Positions 1-7,675 of a stretch of DNA of 25,377 bases are shown piece after piece (positions within the stretch are counted from its first letter, which is position 1; each line of letters opens with the position of its first letter). The notes under the pieces are model-generated. The model was not told the DNA's origin and ran no database searches. It was given only the letters and a program-made list of their open reading frames with translations. The position numbers were made by a program, and so were the translations under genes. This stretch comes from JBGSYN01 sp041750975 (GTDB taxonomy: Bacteria > Pseudomonadota > Alphaproteobacteria > Geminicoccales > Geminicoccaceae), in contig JBGSYN010000027.1 of the NCBI GenBank assembly GCA_041750975.1, positions 1-25,377 on the forward strand. The letters run 5' to 3'.

Positions 1-158
1 ACACCGCCCAGAATGTTCATCGAGGTCGATTTGCCGGAACCGTTTTCGCCGACGAGACCCAGGATCTCCCCTTCTTCAAGCTCGAAGCTCACACCGTGAA
101 GAACTTCGACACCAAAAAACGATTTGCGGAGGGCTTCAACAGCAAGGAGCGGGGCCAT
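1..158 (-). CDS. Sugar ABC transporter ATP-binding protein (N-terminal 52 residues, cut by window edge)
   Basis: Only the N-terminus is visible because the gene runs off the left edge. The translation starts MAPLLAVEALRKSFFGVEVL and reaches a complete Walker A motif, GENGSGKST, near residues 37-45, followed by MNILGGV. This is the usual start of the first nucleotide-binding domain of RbsA/XylG/MglA-type ATPases, which normally have about 500 residues and two such domains. It would energise the permease encoded just upstream. Its ATG lies 5 bp after that permease's stop, so the two genes are almost certainly co-translated. No other in-frame ATG lies close upstream. Substrate cannot be read from this fragment; the neighbouring ribose-type binding protein suggests a monosaccharide or related polyol. 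Confidence 0.9.
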   Translation of the reverse strand, partial: MAPLLAVEALRKSFFGVEVLHGVSFELEEGEILGLVGENGSGKSTSMNILGG

Positions 159-163
159 GGCGG

Positions 164-1183
164 TCAGCCGCCGCTCATCAGAACGCGATTGCGCAAGGCA
201 TCGATAACGGCAGCCATCAGGATGACGATGCCCTTGATCGCCAGCACGAAAAATAGCGAGAGCCCCAGCATCTTCATGCTGGTGTCGATCAAGACCAGAA
301 ACAGGACGCCGAAGACGGTCCAGATGATCTTGCCCTTGCCGCCGAAGAGGCTGGTCCCGCCGATCACCACGGCACCGATGATATCGAGCAGGATGCGCTC
401 GCCCAGGATCGGCGTCCCGGTCTCGAGCCTGCCGGTATAGAGGATCGAGGAAACTGCCGCGCAAACGCCCGAGATCATGAAGGCCAGTATCAGGCAGCGC
501 GCCACCGGCACACCCGAGACCGCAGCTGTTCGCGAATTCTGCCCGATGGCATAGAGCTGCTTGCCGAAGACCGTGTAGCGCAGCAGACAATGGGCGGCGA
601 TCGCCAAAAGGCCGACCGACCAAAGGGCATTGGGGACACCCATCGGCCCGTCCTTGCCGAGTATCGTAAAGCCGCGCGGCAGATTGGCGATGCTGGAGGT
701 TTCGGTGTGGAACGTCGTGTACCAGATGGCGGCCCCTGAGAAGAAAATCATGCCGGTCAGCGTGACGATGAAAGGCGGCATGCGAAAGGCCGTGACGCAC
801 CAGCCATTGAAGGCGCCGACAGCGGCCCCCACGGCAAGCATCGCCAGAATACCGCCTGGAACGGACAGCGCCGTGCCGCCGAGATAGCCGCCATCGCCGC
901 TCATCACGCTCGCACCCACGACACTGGCGAGCGCGATGATCGAGGTCACCGAAAGATCGATCCCGGCGACGATCAGAACGAACGTCTGACCGATCGCTAC
1001 GGCCAGGAGCGGCAGCATGTCGGAAAGGATATTGAGGAAGACGGTCCGTGTCGCGATCCCTGGAATGATCGGAATCATCAGGAGAAAATAAGCGATCGAG
1101 AGCCAGAGCACGAGGTACTCGGAAAACAGCAGGCGCCACGCCAGGTTTGGCCGTTGTCGATCCTGGACCACAGCCGTGTTCAA
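164..1183 (-). CDS. Ribose-type sugar ABC transporter permease (BPD_transp_2 family)
   Basis: Integral inner-membrane subunit of 339 residues, the usual length for RbsC-like permeases. Several long hydrophobic segments are visible. Family hallmarks are GIDLSV near residues 74-79, FGKQLYAIG near 206-214, and VIGGTSLFGG near 273-282. It should form the channel for the solute delivered by the binding protein at 1254-2267, powered by the ATPase that follows. The start is TTG at 1183: a GGAGAGG Shine-Dalgarno lies 5 nt upstream, and the nearby ATG at 1188 is out of frame and meets a stop after two codons (ATG GCT TGA). A 70-bp gap containing a strong hairpin separates it from the binding-protein gene. 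Substrate unknown. Confidence 0.92.
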   Translation of the reverse strand: MNTAVVQDRQRPNLAWRLLFSEYLVLWLSIAYFLLMIPIIPGIATRTVFLNILSDMLPLLAVAIGQTFVLIVAGIDLSVTSIIALASVVGASVMSGDGGYLGGTALSVPGGILAMLAVGAAVGAFNGWCVTAFRMPPFIVTLTGMIFFSGAAIWYTTFHTETSSIANLPRGFTILGKDGPMGVPNALWSVGLLAIAAHCLLRYTVFGKQLYAIGQNSRTAAVSGVPVARCLILAFMISGVCAAVSSILYTGRLETGTPILGERILLDIIGAVVIGGTSLFGGKGKIIWTVFGVLFLVLIDTSMKMLGLSLFFVLAIKGIVILMAAVIDALRNRVLMSGG

Positions 1184-1208
1184 GCCATCCTCTCCGGAAC
1201 TCTAGTGT

Positions 1209-1245
1209 ACGAGCGAGGCCCGGTGCTTTGGCCCGGGCCTCTCGT
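1209..1245 (-). promoter_or_regulatory. GC-rich hairpin between binding-protein and permease genes
   Basis: On the minus-strand transcript the sequence folds as ACGAG + AGGCCCGG, a 9-nt loop, then CCGGGCCT, a 2-nt CG bulge, and CTCGT, giving 13 paired positions. It begins just downstream of the stop of the binding-protein gene. No U-run follows, so it is not a textbook terminator. Stable hairpins after the binding-protein gene are known in ABC operons such as malE-malF, where they protect the upstream mRNA or attenuate downstream expression. That role here is inference. Confidence 0.6.
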
Positions 1246-1253
1246 TCCGATGC

Positions 1254-2267
1254 TTATTGGTTGGCTTGGTAGATGTGGTAGCCCCACATCCGCTCTTTCA
1301 TTTCTTCGAAATTGGCCTGGGTGATGGCGAAGCCAGGGTCGAGCAGGAGCGGCTCGACGGTCTTGCCGTCCTGCAGATCGACGATCGCATTCACCGCAAG
1401 CTCGGCCTCGTAAAACAAATCCTGGACGCCGTCGGCATCGAGATATTTGTCTTTCATCAGCTCGTAAGCCGTGGCGTCGCCGTCGAAGCCGCCGAAGATG
1501 ACATGGTTCGGATCGCCGATCGGATGGAACTTGTTCGCGACCCGCATCACCTGCGTGATCTGCGGGAACATGAAGTCCGAGGAGGTGAAGAGGAAATTGA
1601 TATCAGGGTTGGCCTGGAAGGCGTTGGTCAGGCCGGCAAAGGCGATATCGGCGTTCCATTCGGTCGGAATGCGCGAGACCACCTCGATGATGTCCTGGTT
1701 CTCGTCGACGATATCGAAGAAGCCGTCGCGGCGGCCGATGGCGTTCGGATCGCCGAGATTGCCGATCAGAATGGCGGCCTTGTAGGTGCCGCCGAGTTCG
1801 CGCGCGACTTCGACCATGTATTTCACGGTCTCCTGGGTGATGGCACGATTGTCGGCCTGGACGGCGACCGAGAAGGCGTCGCTTTCCGCCGGCGGGCGGT
1901 TGAAGTGCACCATCGGCACGCCTGCCGCATTGGCCTCGCGAATTGCCGGGATCACGGCGTTGCTGTCGGTCTGGACGATGATGATGCCGTCGACGCCGCG
2001 GGCCAGCATCGCCTTGACCTGCTCGAACTGTTTGTTGTCGTCCTGATCCGAGATTGCCTGCAGCATCTCATAGCCGCGGCCGTCCAAATCCTGTTGCAGG
2101 GCCTCGATACCGGCCACCCAGAAGGGCGAATAAAGGCCGTCGAACAACACGGCTATGGTCTTCTGGTCCTGCGCCTTCACGAACACCGGCCAACCGGCCG
2201 TGCCGGCGGCGAGCAGCGCGCCCAGCGTGAACTGGCGGCGCGTCAGTGATGGATGAAATTTCGTCAT
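1254..2267 (-). CDS. Periplasmic sugar-binding protein, ribose type (Peripla_BP_4), with Tat-like signal
   Basis: Protein of 337 residues. The N-terminus carries a twin-arginine motif, SLTRRQFTL at residues 7-15, then a hydrophobic stretch and a likely cleavage near VKA-QDQ (about residue 33). The mature part has the periplasmic binding-protein type I fold: IAVLFDGLYSPFWVAGIEAL near the start, ARGVDGIIIVQTDSNAVIPAI in the first lobe, and a long Asp/Asn-rich second lobe with FGGFDGDATAYELM. It should capture a sugar or related polyol and hand it to the permease at 164-1183. A GGGAGG Shine-Dalgarno sits 5 nt before the ATG. It is downstream of the ApnL-family gene with a 72-bp gap holding an operator-like palindrome, so it may have its own promoter. 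Ligand unknown. Confidence 0.9.
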   Translation of the reverse strand: MTKFHPSLTRRQFTLGALLAAGTAGWPVFVKAQDQKTIAVLFDGLYSPFWVAGIEALQQDLDGRGYEMLQAISDQDDNKQFEQVKAMLARGVDGIIIVQTDSNAVIPAIREANAAGVPMVHFNRPPAESDAFSVAVQADNRAITQETVKYMVEVARELGGTYKAAILIGNLGDPNAIGRRDGFFDIVDENQDIIEVVSRIPTEWNADIAFAGLTNAFQANPDINFLFTSSDFMFPQITQVMRVANKFHPIGDPNHVIFGGFDGDATAYELMKDKYLDADGVQDLFYEAELAVNAIVDLQDGKTVEPLLLDPGFAITQANFEEMKERMWGYHIYQANQ

Positions 2268-2314
2268 TCTTGCCTCCCTCGGCTCGATGAAACGCGAACT
2301 CGTCTCTCGTCTAA

Positions 2315-2325
2315 TGGTTATACCA
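2315..2325. promoter_or_regulatory. Possible GntR (FadR-type) operator, TGGTTATACCA
   Basis: The 11-bp sequence TGGTTATACCA is an inverted repeat (TGGT-TAT-ACCA). It satisfies the FadR-subfamily GntR consensus TNGTNNNACNA at every fixed position. It lies in the 72-bp gap between the ApnL-family gene and the ribose-type binding-protein gene, 48 bp upstream of the latter's start codon. No GntR gene is in the window, and one short site can arise by chance. Confidence 0.35.
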
Positions 2326-2339
2326 GTTGCCGGACCGGT

Positions 2340-4262
2340 TCAAGCACTAGCGAAGAGCACCGCATAAGCTCCGAGCGTTAGCTCTGGCGTTGCTTCGCCG
2401 TCGATTTCCCTCGACCAATCAGCATCTTGGCTGGCGGCATCGAATGTGGCCGAATCCAGGATACGCGCGCGGATCGGCCGGTCGAGCGACAGAACCTTGG
2501 GCTCGTGGCCGAGGTTTGTGAGCAGAAGTCCCGTACCTCTGTCATGGCGCCATGCAAGTCCGGCGATGCCGGCGCCATTGATCGCCAGCGGGATGCTTGG
2601 AGCACCGCCAGCCGCGCACAAAGCCGCCATGACATGAAAGACCGGGTGAAGCCTGCCATCATCGCCGCAGACGCCCGAGGGTCCGGCCAGATGGTTCAGG
2701 GCAACCGTGCTCACGGCATGGCTGTCGGCAACGGCTGCGGCATAGCCCACGGTCCAGGCAGCTGCAAATAAGCCGGCTTGGCGAGGGTCATTCTCCGCCA
2801 TCGCGATTCGTTCGCTATGAAGATTGGCGGCCGTTGCCGCACCGTACGGATTGTGCCGCATGCCGATGGCCGACGGCCCTAGATGCAAAGGCTTGCCTGC
2901 CGCCATGGCCCGCATGCTGAGAATGACCGCAGGCAAAGCTTCCAATGTTTCCATGACAGATTGATCGTCGGCGGCATGGACGATGGGAGCGGTCGTGCAT
3001 GATATCGCATCGACGGTCGCCATCGGTGGCCGCTTGCGGTTGAGTTCCGTGAAATAGTTGAGCATCCCGCCCAGAATCGTGGCCCGTGGAAAGGCCGCGC
3101 GCGCCTGGTTGTGGATGTGCGCAAGATCGCAGACCTCGGGCCAGGGCCCGACCGGTTGGATCGATTTCAGATAAGCTCGTGGACAGACGATGACGCGGGC
3201 GGGATCGAGCCCGGCCTTGTCGCACGCAGCCGCTGCAGCGCCAAGCACGGCTTTGGGCGATTGCCCTTGCGGCAGCACGAGTTCGAGCTGGATGGCCGCA
3301 CCGTAGGCTTCGGCGATTGACGCGTAATCCTTAAGGATGGCTGCAAGATCGGGATCGTCGCAGTCGGCATAAACCGCGAGGAACTGCGGCCTGAGTTGTC
3401 GGGTCGGGTGATTTCCCTCCCCTGAGCCGTGGCGATAGGTGGGCATCAAACCGAGGCCGACCGATGGGATCTTGCCTTTGATACCATCGCCGAAACGCAC
3501 GGCGAGGGCAGCGCCCGAGTCGGTAGGCGAGACCTGACGCGTCACCTCGAAGCTCAATTCCACACGCTGAGTGATCTTTTGCCCCGCCTCGATCTTGTAG
3601 GGCCAGGGATCCAGGAGCGAGCCGACATAGGTTTTGTACGAAGCGTCGGTCCAGTTCCGCTGATCCTCCATCTCGTAGATCGTCTCGGGATCTTGCGGTA
3701 GCTCGGCCTCCATACGGCAGGTGACGCACAATCCGGCTGTAACTTCGTGGATTAGCTCGCGAATGTCGAAAATCGGCTGGCCCGGGCTGATCAACTCCGG
3801 GAACGTCGTTTCGCTGATGGAACCGTCTTTGTGGGTGACCGTGGCCGGCCGGCCGGCGACACCCATGATCGGATGCAGGACGACGAAACCGGTCCGATTC
3901 GTCATGAAACTGCTGAGTGCTTCGGCATCGGCCCTGATCTCGACCCGGCCCTCGCGGTCGCCGGTAATCCGTAGGCGATAGCGATAATGGATCTCGTCCT
4001 GCTTGACCTCGCCGTCGAGCTCGACCCGGAAGCCGTCGTCGTTCTGCTCCTGGTGCACCGGCTTGAGCGCCGCCGGCGGCGTGCGCCAGCTGTCGTCACG
4101 CACGAGGTAGTCGACCCCCCGAATGGCCTCGTGCCCCGCATAGCGAACGTAGCGCACCGAGCCTCCGTGCAGCTCGAGCGAGACCGGGCCTGATTCGAGC
4201 CGCATCATCGCGGGCACGGGCTGGGTCGTGCCATAGAGTTTGAGGGCTGCCGTTTCGGTCAT
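2340..4262 (-). CDS. apnL: D-apionate lactonase (ApnL) family protein
   Basis: Large cytoplasmic protein of 640 residues without signal peptide. Segments TNRTGFVVLHP (121-131) and MEDQRNWTDASYKTY (198-212) match what I recall as conserved blocks of the ApnL family, which has an N-terminal beta domain, a central TIM-barrel-like domain and a C-terminal beta domain. The length also agrees. In the apiose oxidation pathway ApnL opens D-apionolactone, made by a Gfo/Idh/MocA dehydrogenase (ApsD), to D-apionate. Its ATG overlaps the stop of the SMP-30 lactonase gene by 4 bp (4259-4262), with GGGGAAGG as ribosome-binding site, so the two are translationally coupled. The family call comes from recalled motifs and not from a search. 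Whether the substrate is apionolactone or another sugar lactone is open, since several other apiose-pathway enzymes are not recognisable nearby. Confidence 0.75.
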   Translation of the reverse strand: MTETAALKLYGTTQPVPAMMRLESGPVSLELHGGSVRYVRYAGHEAIRGVDYLVRDDSWRTPPAALKPVHQEQNDDGFRVELDGEVKQDEIHYRYRLRITGDREGRVEIRADAEALSSFMTNRTGFVVLHPIMGVAGRPATVTHKDGSISETTFPELISPGQPIFDIRELIHEVTAGLCVTCRMEAELPQDPETIYEMEDQRNWTDASYKTYVGSLLDPWPYKIEAGQKITQRVELSFEVTRQVSPTDSGAALAVRFGDGIKGKIPSVGLGLMPTYRHGSGEGNHPTRQLRPQFLAVYADCDDPDLAAILKDYASIAEAYGAAIQLELVLPQGQSPKAVLGAAAAACDKAGLDPARVIVCPRAYLKSIQPVGPWPEVCDLAHIHNQARAAFPRATILGGMLNYFTELNRKRPPMATVDAISCTTAPIVHAADDQSVMETLEALPAVILSMRAMAAGKPLHLGPSAIGMRHNPYGAATAANLHSERIAMAENDPRQAGLFAAAWTVGYAAAVADSHAVSTVALNHLAGPSGVCGDDGRLHPVFHVMAALCAAGGAPSIPLAINGAGIAGLAWRHDRGTGLLLTNLGHEPKVLSLDRPIRARILDSATFDAASQDADWSREIDGEATPELTLGAYAVLFASA

Positions 4263-5161
4263 TGCCTTCCCCTTGTCGTTGCCGAGCGCCGCCAGAGCGG
4301 AGCCTCATGCGTGTCCGTATCGATCCGCGAAATATGCCAGCGGCCGAGATTGGCCGTGTAGAGCGCTGTGTCATCGAAGGCGATATTGGTCGGGTGGGCA
4401 AAAAGATGCGCCGTCACCTCCTCGATATAGACCTCGACGTTGCGGCCATCCGGCGAGATCCGGAGGATCCGGGAAGGCTCATAGCAGCCGCAAAAGAGAT
4501 TCCCATGGGCATCGAAGGCAAGGCCATCGGGCAGCCCAGGCAGGTCGCTCGCGAAGACCGTGGCCGAGCCGGCCTCGCCCGTGGCACCGATCTCGATTCG
4601 CGTGATCTTGCGGGCAAAGGTCTCGCAGACGAAGAGTGCCTTGCCGTCCTCGCTCAACGCCATACCGTTGGCGAAAACCATGGGCCGGTCATACCAAAGA
4701 CCACCTTCGCCCGTGGTGAGATCATAGGCCCAAATCCCCGGCCCCGGGTCGGCGAAATGATGACTATCGGAAACCAGCAGCCGGCCGCGCTGATGGTCGA
4801 CCACCGGGTAGTTGGGGATCTTGATCCCGGGCGGCGTCAATCGGGTCAGCTCCCGGGTCGCAAGCTCGAGACGAAAGACCGCCGCAGCTTTGAGGTCGCA
4901 GAAGAACAGACATTGATCGCCCCAGAAGGCCAGTCCCAGCGTGAAGCCGTCGGTCGAGCAGACCCGTTCGATCCTCTTGCCGCCCGGGTCGATCCGAAGG
5001 ATCTCGCCGTTCTCGCTGCCGCACCAGATCCACCCGTCCGGCCCGACGGCGACACCTTCGGGATGCTGCAGCCGCGGCTCGCTGAAGATGCCGTCGAAGA
5101 AGACATGGGCTCGCTCGGTCGGCAGAACGGTTCGGGCCGCAGTCTCAAAGCGATGCTCCAT
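4259..5161 (-). CDS. SMP-30/gluconolactonase/LRE family lactonase
   Basis: Six-bladed beta-propeller hydrolase of 300 residues that would open an aldonolactone using a divalent metal. The expected metal and active-site positions are present: Glu35 in HPEGVAV, Asn117 in KIPNYPV, Asn165 in VFANGMALS and Asp212 in LPDGLAFD. No signal peptide is seen, so it should be cytoplasmic. The open frame extends upstream to 5308, but I chose ATG 5161: it follows the SDR stop by 2 bp and has GGGGAG in front, and the extension reads through the SDR gene with no family similarity. It is coupled at its 3' end to the ApnL-family gene by ATGA. Placement between a dehydrogenase and a second lactonase argues for hydrolysis of a lactone made by sugar oxidation; the specific sugar is unknown. 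Confidence 0.88.
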   Translation of the reverse strand: MEHRFETAARTVLPTERAHVFFDGIFSEPRLQHPEGVAVGPDGWIWCGSENGEILRIDPGGKRIERVCSTDGFTLGLAFWGDQCLFFCDLKAAAVFRLELATRELTRLTPPGIKIPNYPVVDHQRGRLLVSDSHHFADPGPGIWAYDLTTGEGGLWYDRPMVFANGMALSEDGKALFVCETFARKITRIEIGATGEAGSATVFASDLPGLPDGLAFDAHGNLFCGCYEPSRILRISPDGRNVEVYIEEVTAHLFAHPTNIAFDDTALYTANLGRWHISRIDTDTHEAPLWRRSATTRGRQ

Positions 5162-5163
5162 CG

Positions 5164-5940
5164 CTACTCTCCCCTGACGATCAGACCGCCATCGACGCGG
5201 ATGATCTCGCCCGTAATGAACGACGCCCGGTCGGAGGCGAGAAACGCCACCAGCTCCGCGACCTCCTCGGGCTCGCCGAAGCGGCCCAAGGGATGCGCCT
5301 TGTTCCATGTGGAGATGAGCGTTTCGGGATCGGGATGTTCGCGAAACACTTTCTCGTTGAGCGGCGTCATGATGGTGCCGGGGGCAATCGCATTGACCCG
5401 GATGCCGTGCGGCGCCAGATCGACCGCCGTCTGCTGGGTCAGCGCGTTGATGCCGCCCTTGGCCGCGGCATAGGCCGCCCAGCCCTTGAAGCCGGCCAGT
5501 GATTGGGCCGATGACATGTTGATGACGCTACCCTTGCCCTTCGCCCGCATCGCCGGCACGCAGACCCGCATGCCGCGCCAGACGCTGGTAAGGTTGGTCG
5601 TCATGACGAGATCCCAGGTCGCCTCGTCGATCTCGTCGACGACACCGCTAATGGCCTTGGCCGCATTATTGACCAGGATATCGATGCCGCCGAAGCGATC
5701 CATCGCCGCCGCGGCAAGCGCTTCCATATCGGTCATTGAGGCGACGTCGGTCCTGACGAAGCAGGCAGCGCCGCCGGCTGCGAGGATGGCCTCACACGCC
5801 TGCTTGCCGGCACCCTCGTCGATATCGGCGAGCACCACCTTGGCACCCTGGGCCGCCATGATCTCCGCACAGGCGCGCCCGATCCCCATGGCCGCACCGG
5901 TGATGATCGCAACCCTTCCTTCGAGGTCATCTCTTGCCAT
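5164..5940 (-). CDS. SDR-family NAD(P)-dependent dehydrogenase
   Basis: Classical short-chain dehydrogenase/reductase of 258 residues. The cofactor motif TGAAMGIG is at residues 14-21, VNNAA at 90-94, and the catalytic set Ser144, Tyr157 and Lys161 is intact (YAAAK). Asp39 at the end of the second strand (VLADID) favours NAD(H) over NADP(H). The C-terminal FITGEIIRVDGG is typical of FabG/glucose-dehydrogenase-like members. The frame runs open to 6249, but ATG 5940 is the only start that begins with normal SDR sequence; it lies 5 bp past the permease stop with AAAGG upstream. The next gene is a lactonase, so a plausible job is oxidation of an imported sugar or of a hydroxyl on a sugar acid. 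Confidence 0.9.
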   Translation of the reverse strand: MARDDLEGRVAIITGAAMGIGRACAEIMAAQGAKVVLADIDEGAGKQACEAILAAGGAACFVRTDVASMTDMEALAAAAMDRFGGIDILVNNAAKAISGVVDEIDEATWDLVMTTNLTSVWRGMRVCVPAMRAKGKGSVINMSSAQSLAGFKGWAAYAAAKGGINALTQQTAVDLAPHGIRVNAIAPGTIMTPLNEKVFREHPDPETLISTWNKAHPLGRFGEPEEVAELVAFLASDRASFITGEIIRVDGGLIVRGE

Positions 5941-5945
5941 GATGG

Positions 5946-6776
5946 TCAGCCTTTCACAGCGCCGGCGGTGAGACCGGCCACGAACTGTTTCTGCAGCAGA
6001 AAGAAGACGCCGACGACCGGCACGGAAACCAGCACCGAGCTTGCCATCAGCTCGCCGTATCGGATGCCGTATTGGCCGATGAAATCGTTCATGCCGACCG
6101 GCAGCGTGCGCATGTCCTTGGTCGAAGTGAAGGAAAGCGCGAACAGGAATTCCTGCCAGGTGACGATCAGGACAAAGACCGAGGTGGCGACGATACCGGG
6201 ACGGGACAGCGGCAGGATGATCAGAAAAAACGTGCGAAAGGGGCCGCAACCGTCGACCGCGGCAGCTTCGTCGAGCACCACGGGCAACCTGATCATGAAA
6301 GCCCTGAGCATCCAGATCGCGACCGGCAGGGTAATCGTGATGTAGGCAAGGATCAGTGACGCATAAGTGTTCAGCAGACCGACTGCATTCATCATCTGAT
6401 AGATCGGAATGATGATCGCACTCGCCGGAAACATCTGTGCGGCGATCACCAAGATCATGCAGATCATGATGGCGCGGGTCTGGGTCCGGGTGAAGGTGTA
6501 GGCAGCCAGGAGCCCGAGGCTGATCGTAATGACGACCGTCGACAGCGAAACGATGACGGAATTGAGGAAATAGGTGCGGAATTCGGGCCGGAAGGCACTG
6601 ATATAATTGTCGAGCGTCGGATTGTCGGGCCAGAGATTGGCGGGGATCGCGAAAGGCTCGTCGCCTGGCTTGAGCGAGACCGAAACAATCCAGAAGAACG
6701 GCAGCAGGACGATCAATGCGACGACAAGCTGGGCTGCGACAATGCCTGCCCGATCGACGCGCGACGGCCCTCTCAT
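5946..6776 (-). CDS. Carbohydrate ABC transporter permease, MalG type
   Basis: Inner-membrane subunit of 276 residues with about six hydrophobic segments. The BPD_transp_1 EAA loop reads DEAAAVDGCGPFRTFFLIIL near residues 169-188, the surface that contacts an ATPase. LKPGDEPFAIPANLWPDNPT near the N-terminus is typical of MalG-like CUT1 permeases. It pairs with the MalF-type permease encoded upstream, overlapping it by 4 bp (ATGA, 6773-6776). No CUT1 ATPase gene (MalK/UgpC type) is present in this operon, so the ATPase must be supplied from elsewhere or shared. SDR and lactonase genes follow at once, linking import to oxidation. Substrate unknown. Confidence 0.93.
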   Translation of the reverse strand: MRGPSRVDRAGIVAAQLVVALIVLLPFFWIVSVSLKPGDEPFAIPANLWPDNPTLDNYISAFRPEFRTYFLNSVIVSLSTVVITISLGLLAAYTFTRTQTRAIMICMILVIAAQMFPASAIIIPIYQMMNAVGLLNTYASLILAYITITLPVAIWMLRAFMIRLPVVLDEAAAVDGCGPFRTFFLIILPLSRPGIVATSVFVLIVTWQEFLFALSFTSTKDMRTLPVGMNDFIGQYGIRYGELMASSVLVSVPVVGVFFLLQKQFVAGLTAGAVKG

Positions 6777-7663
6777 GCCCGGCCCGCCGGTTCGGCCTTG
6801 TCGCCGCGCCGCACCAGGAAATAGAGCGTGATCAGGATGGCCAGGACCAGGATCGAACAGACCCCGTAGGTGGCGGCATCGCCGAAGCGGAACTGGCCGA
6901 AGCCGAGTTCGTAGATCTTGGTCGGGAAAATGTGGGTGGCGTTTTGGGGGCCGCCCCGGGTCAGCACCCAGATCATGTCGAAATAATTGAAGGTGAGGAT
7001 GGTCGTCAGCACCAGATTGATGACGATGACTTCGCGCATCGACGGGATGATCACATGGATCAGCCGCCGGATGCGGCCGGCGCCATCGATGATGGCCGCC
7101 TCGATCTGCTCGCGATCGACGTCTTGAAGTGCTGCCAGATAAACCACCGCCGAGAAGGGAAAACCTTTCCAGACGGCGGCGACAATCGCGGCGGCCATGG
7201 CCGTGTCCGCTTCGGCAAGCCAGGCGGTTCCCTCGGAGGAGAGGCCGAGGCGGATCAGGAACGAATTGATCAGGCCGAGTTGCGGGTCATACATGAACCG
7301 CCAGAGAATGGCGGCGACGACCCCGGGCAGAATCCAGGGCAGCAGGATCAACGCCCGCAGCAGACCGCTCGTCGGCAAATGCTGGTTGAGCAGGAGTGCA
7401 ACCCCGAATCCCGACACATTCTGCATGACCACGACGAAAACCGTCCAGATCAGGGAATTCCGGACAATCGTCGCGAACTCGGCGCTGGCGAAGAGCTTCT
7501 CATAGAGTTCCAGACCGACGAATTGGGGCGCCGGATTGATGAACGACGAGCTATACAGGCTCTCGATGACCGTTCCGATCATCGGATAGTACATCAAGAC
7601 GGCGACCGGAATCAGCGCCGGGATCAGGAATACCCAGGCAAGCCAGCTGTTGCGGTTGGCCAT
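6773..7663 (-). CDS. Carbohydrate ABC transporter permease, MalF type
   Basis: Inner-membrane subunit of 296 residues. The N-terminal region WLAWVFLIPALIPVAVLMYY is typical for MalF/UgpA-type CUT1 permeases. The EAA loop EAAIIDGAGRIRRLIHVIIP spans about residues 188-207, and TRGGPQNATHIFPTKIYELG matches the conserved late segment of this family. It forms the channel with the MalG-type partner and receives solute from the binding protein encoded at 7676-8893, 12 bp upstream. No clear Shine-Dalgarno precedes its ATG, so it probably relies on coupling to the binding-protein gene. Substrate cannot be inferred from permease sequence alone. Confidence 0.93.
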   Translation of the reverse strand: MANRNSWLAWVFLIPALIPVAVLMYYPMIGTVIESLYSSSFINPAPQFVGLELYEKLFASAEFATIVRNSLIWTVFVVVMQNVSGFGVALLLNQHLPTSGLLRALILLPWILPGVVAAILWRFMYDPQLGLINSFLIRLGLSSEGTAWLAEADTAMAAAIVAAVWKGFPFSAVVYLAALQDVDREQIEAAIIDGAGRIRRLIHVIIPSMREVIVINLVLTTILTFNYFDMIWVLTRGGPQNATHIFPTKIYELGFGQFRFGDAATYGVCSILVLAILITLYFLVRRGDKAEPAGRA

Positions 7664-7675
7664 GGGAGGCCGAAG

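Noticed and set aside
1257..2249. Plus-strand 330-codon open frame antisense to the binding protein
   Set aside because: Mirror of a GC-rich gene in the opposite strand; composition is Asp/Gly/Val/His-rich low-information sequence with no family similarity.
4262..5473. Plus-strand 403-codon open frame
   Set aside because: Antisense shadow across the SMP-30 and SDR genes; no recognisable domain and no ribosome-binding context.
5941..6249. N-terminal extension of the SDR protein to 6249
   Set aside because: The added residues are out-of-frame permease sequence; the Rossmann fold begins normally at ATG 5940.
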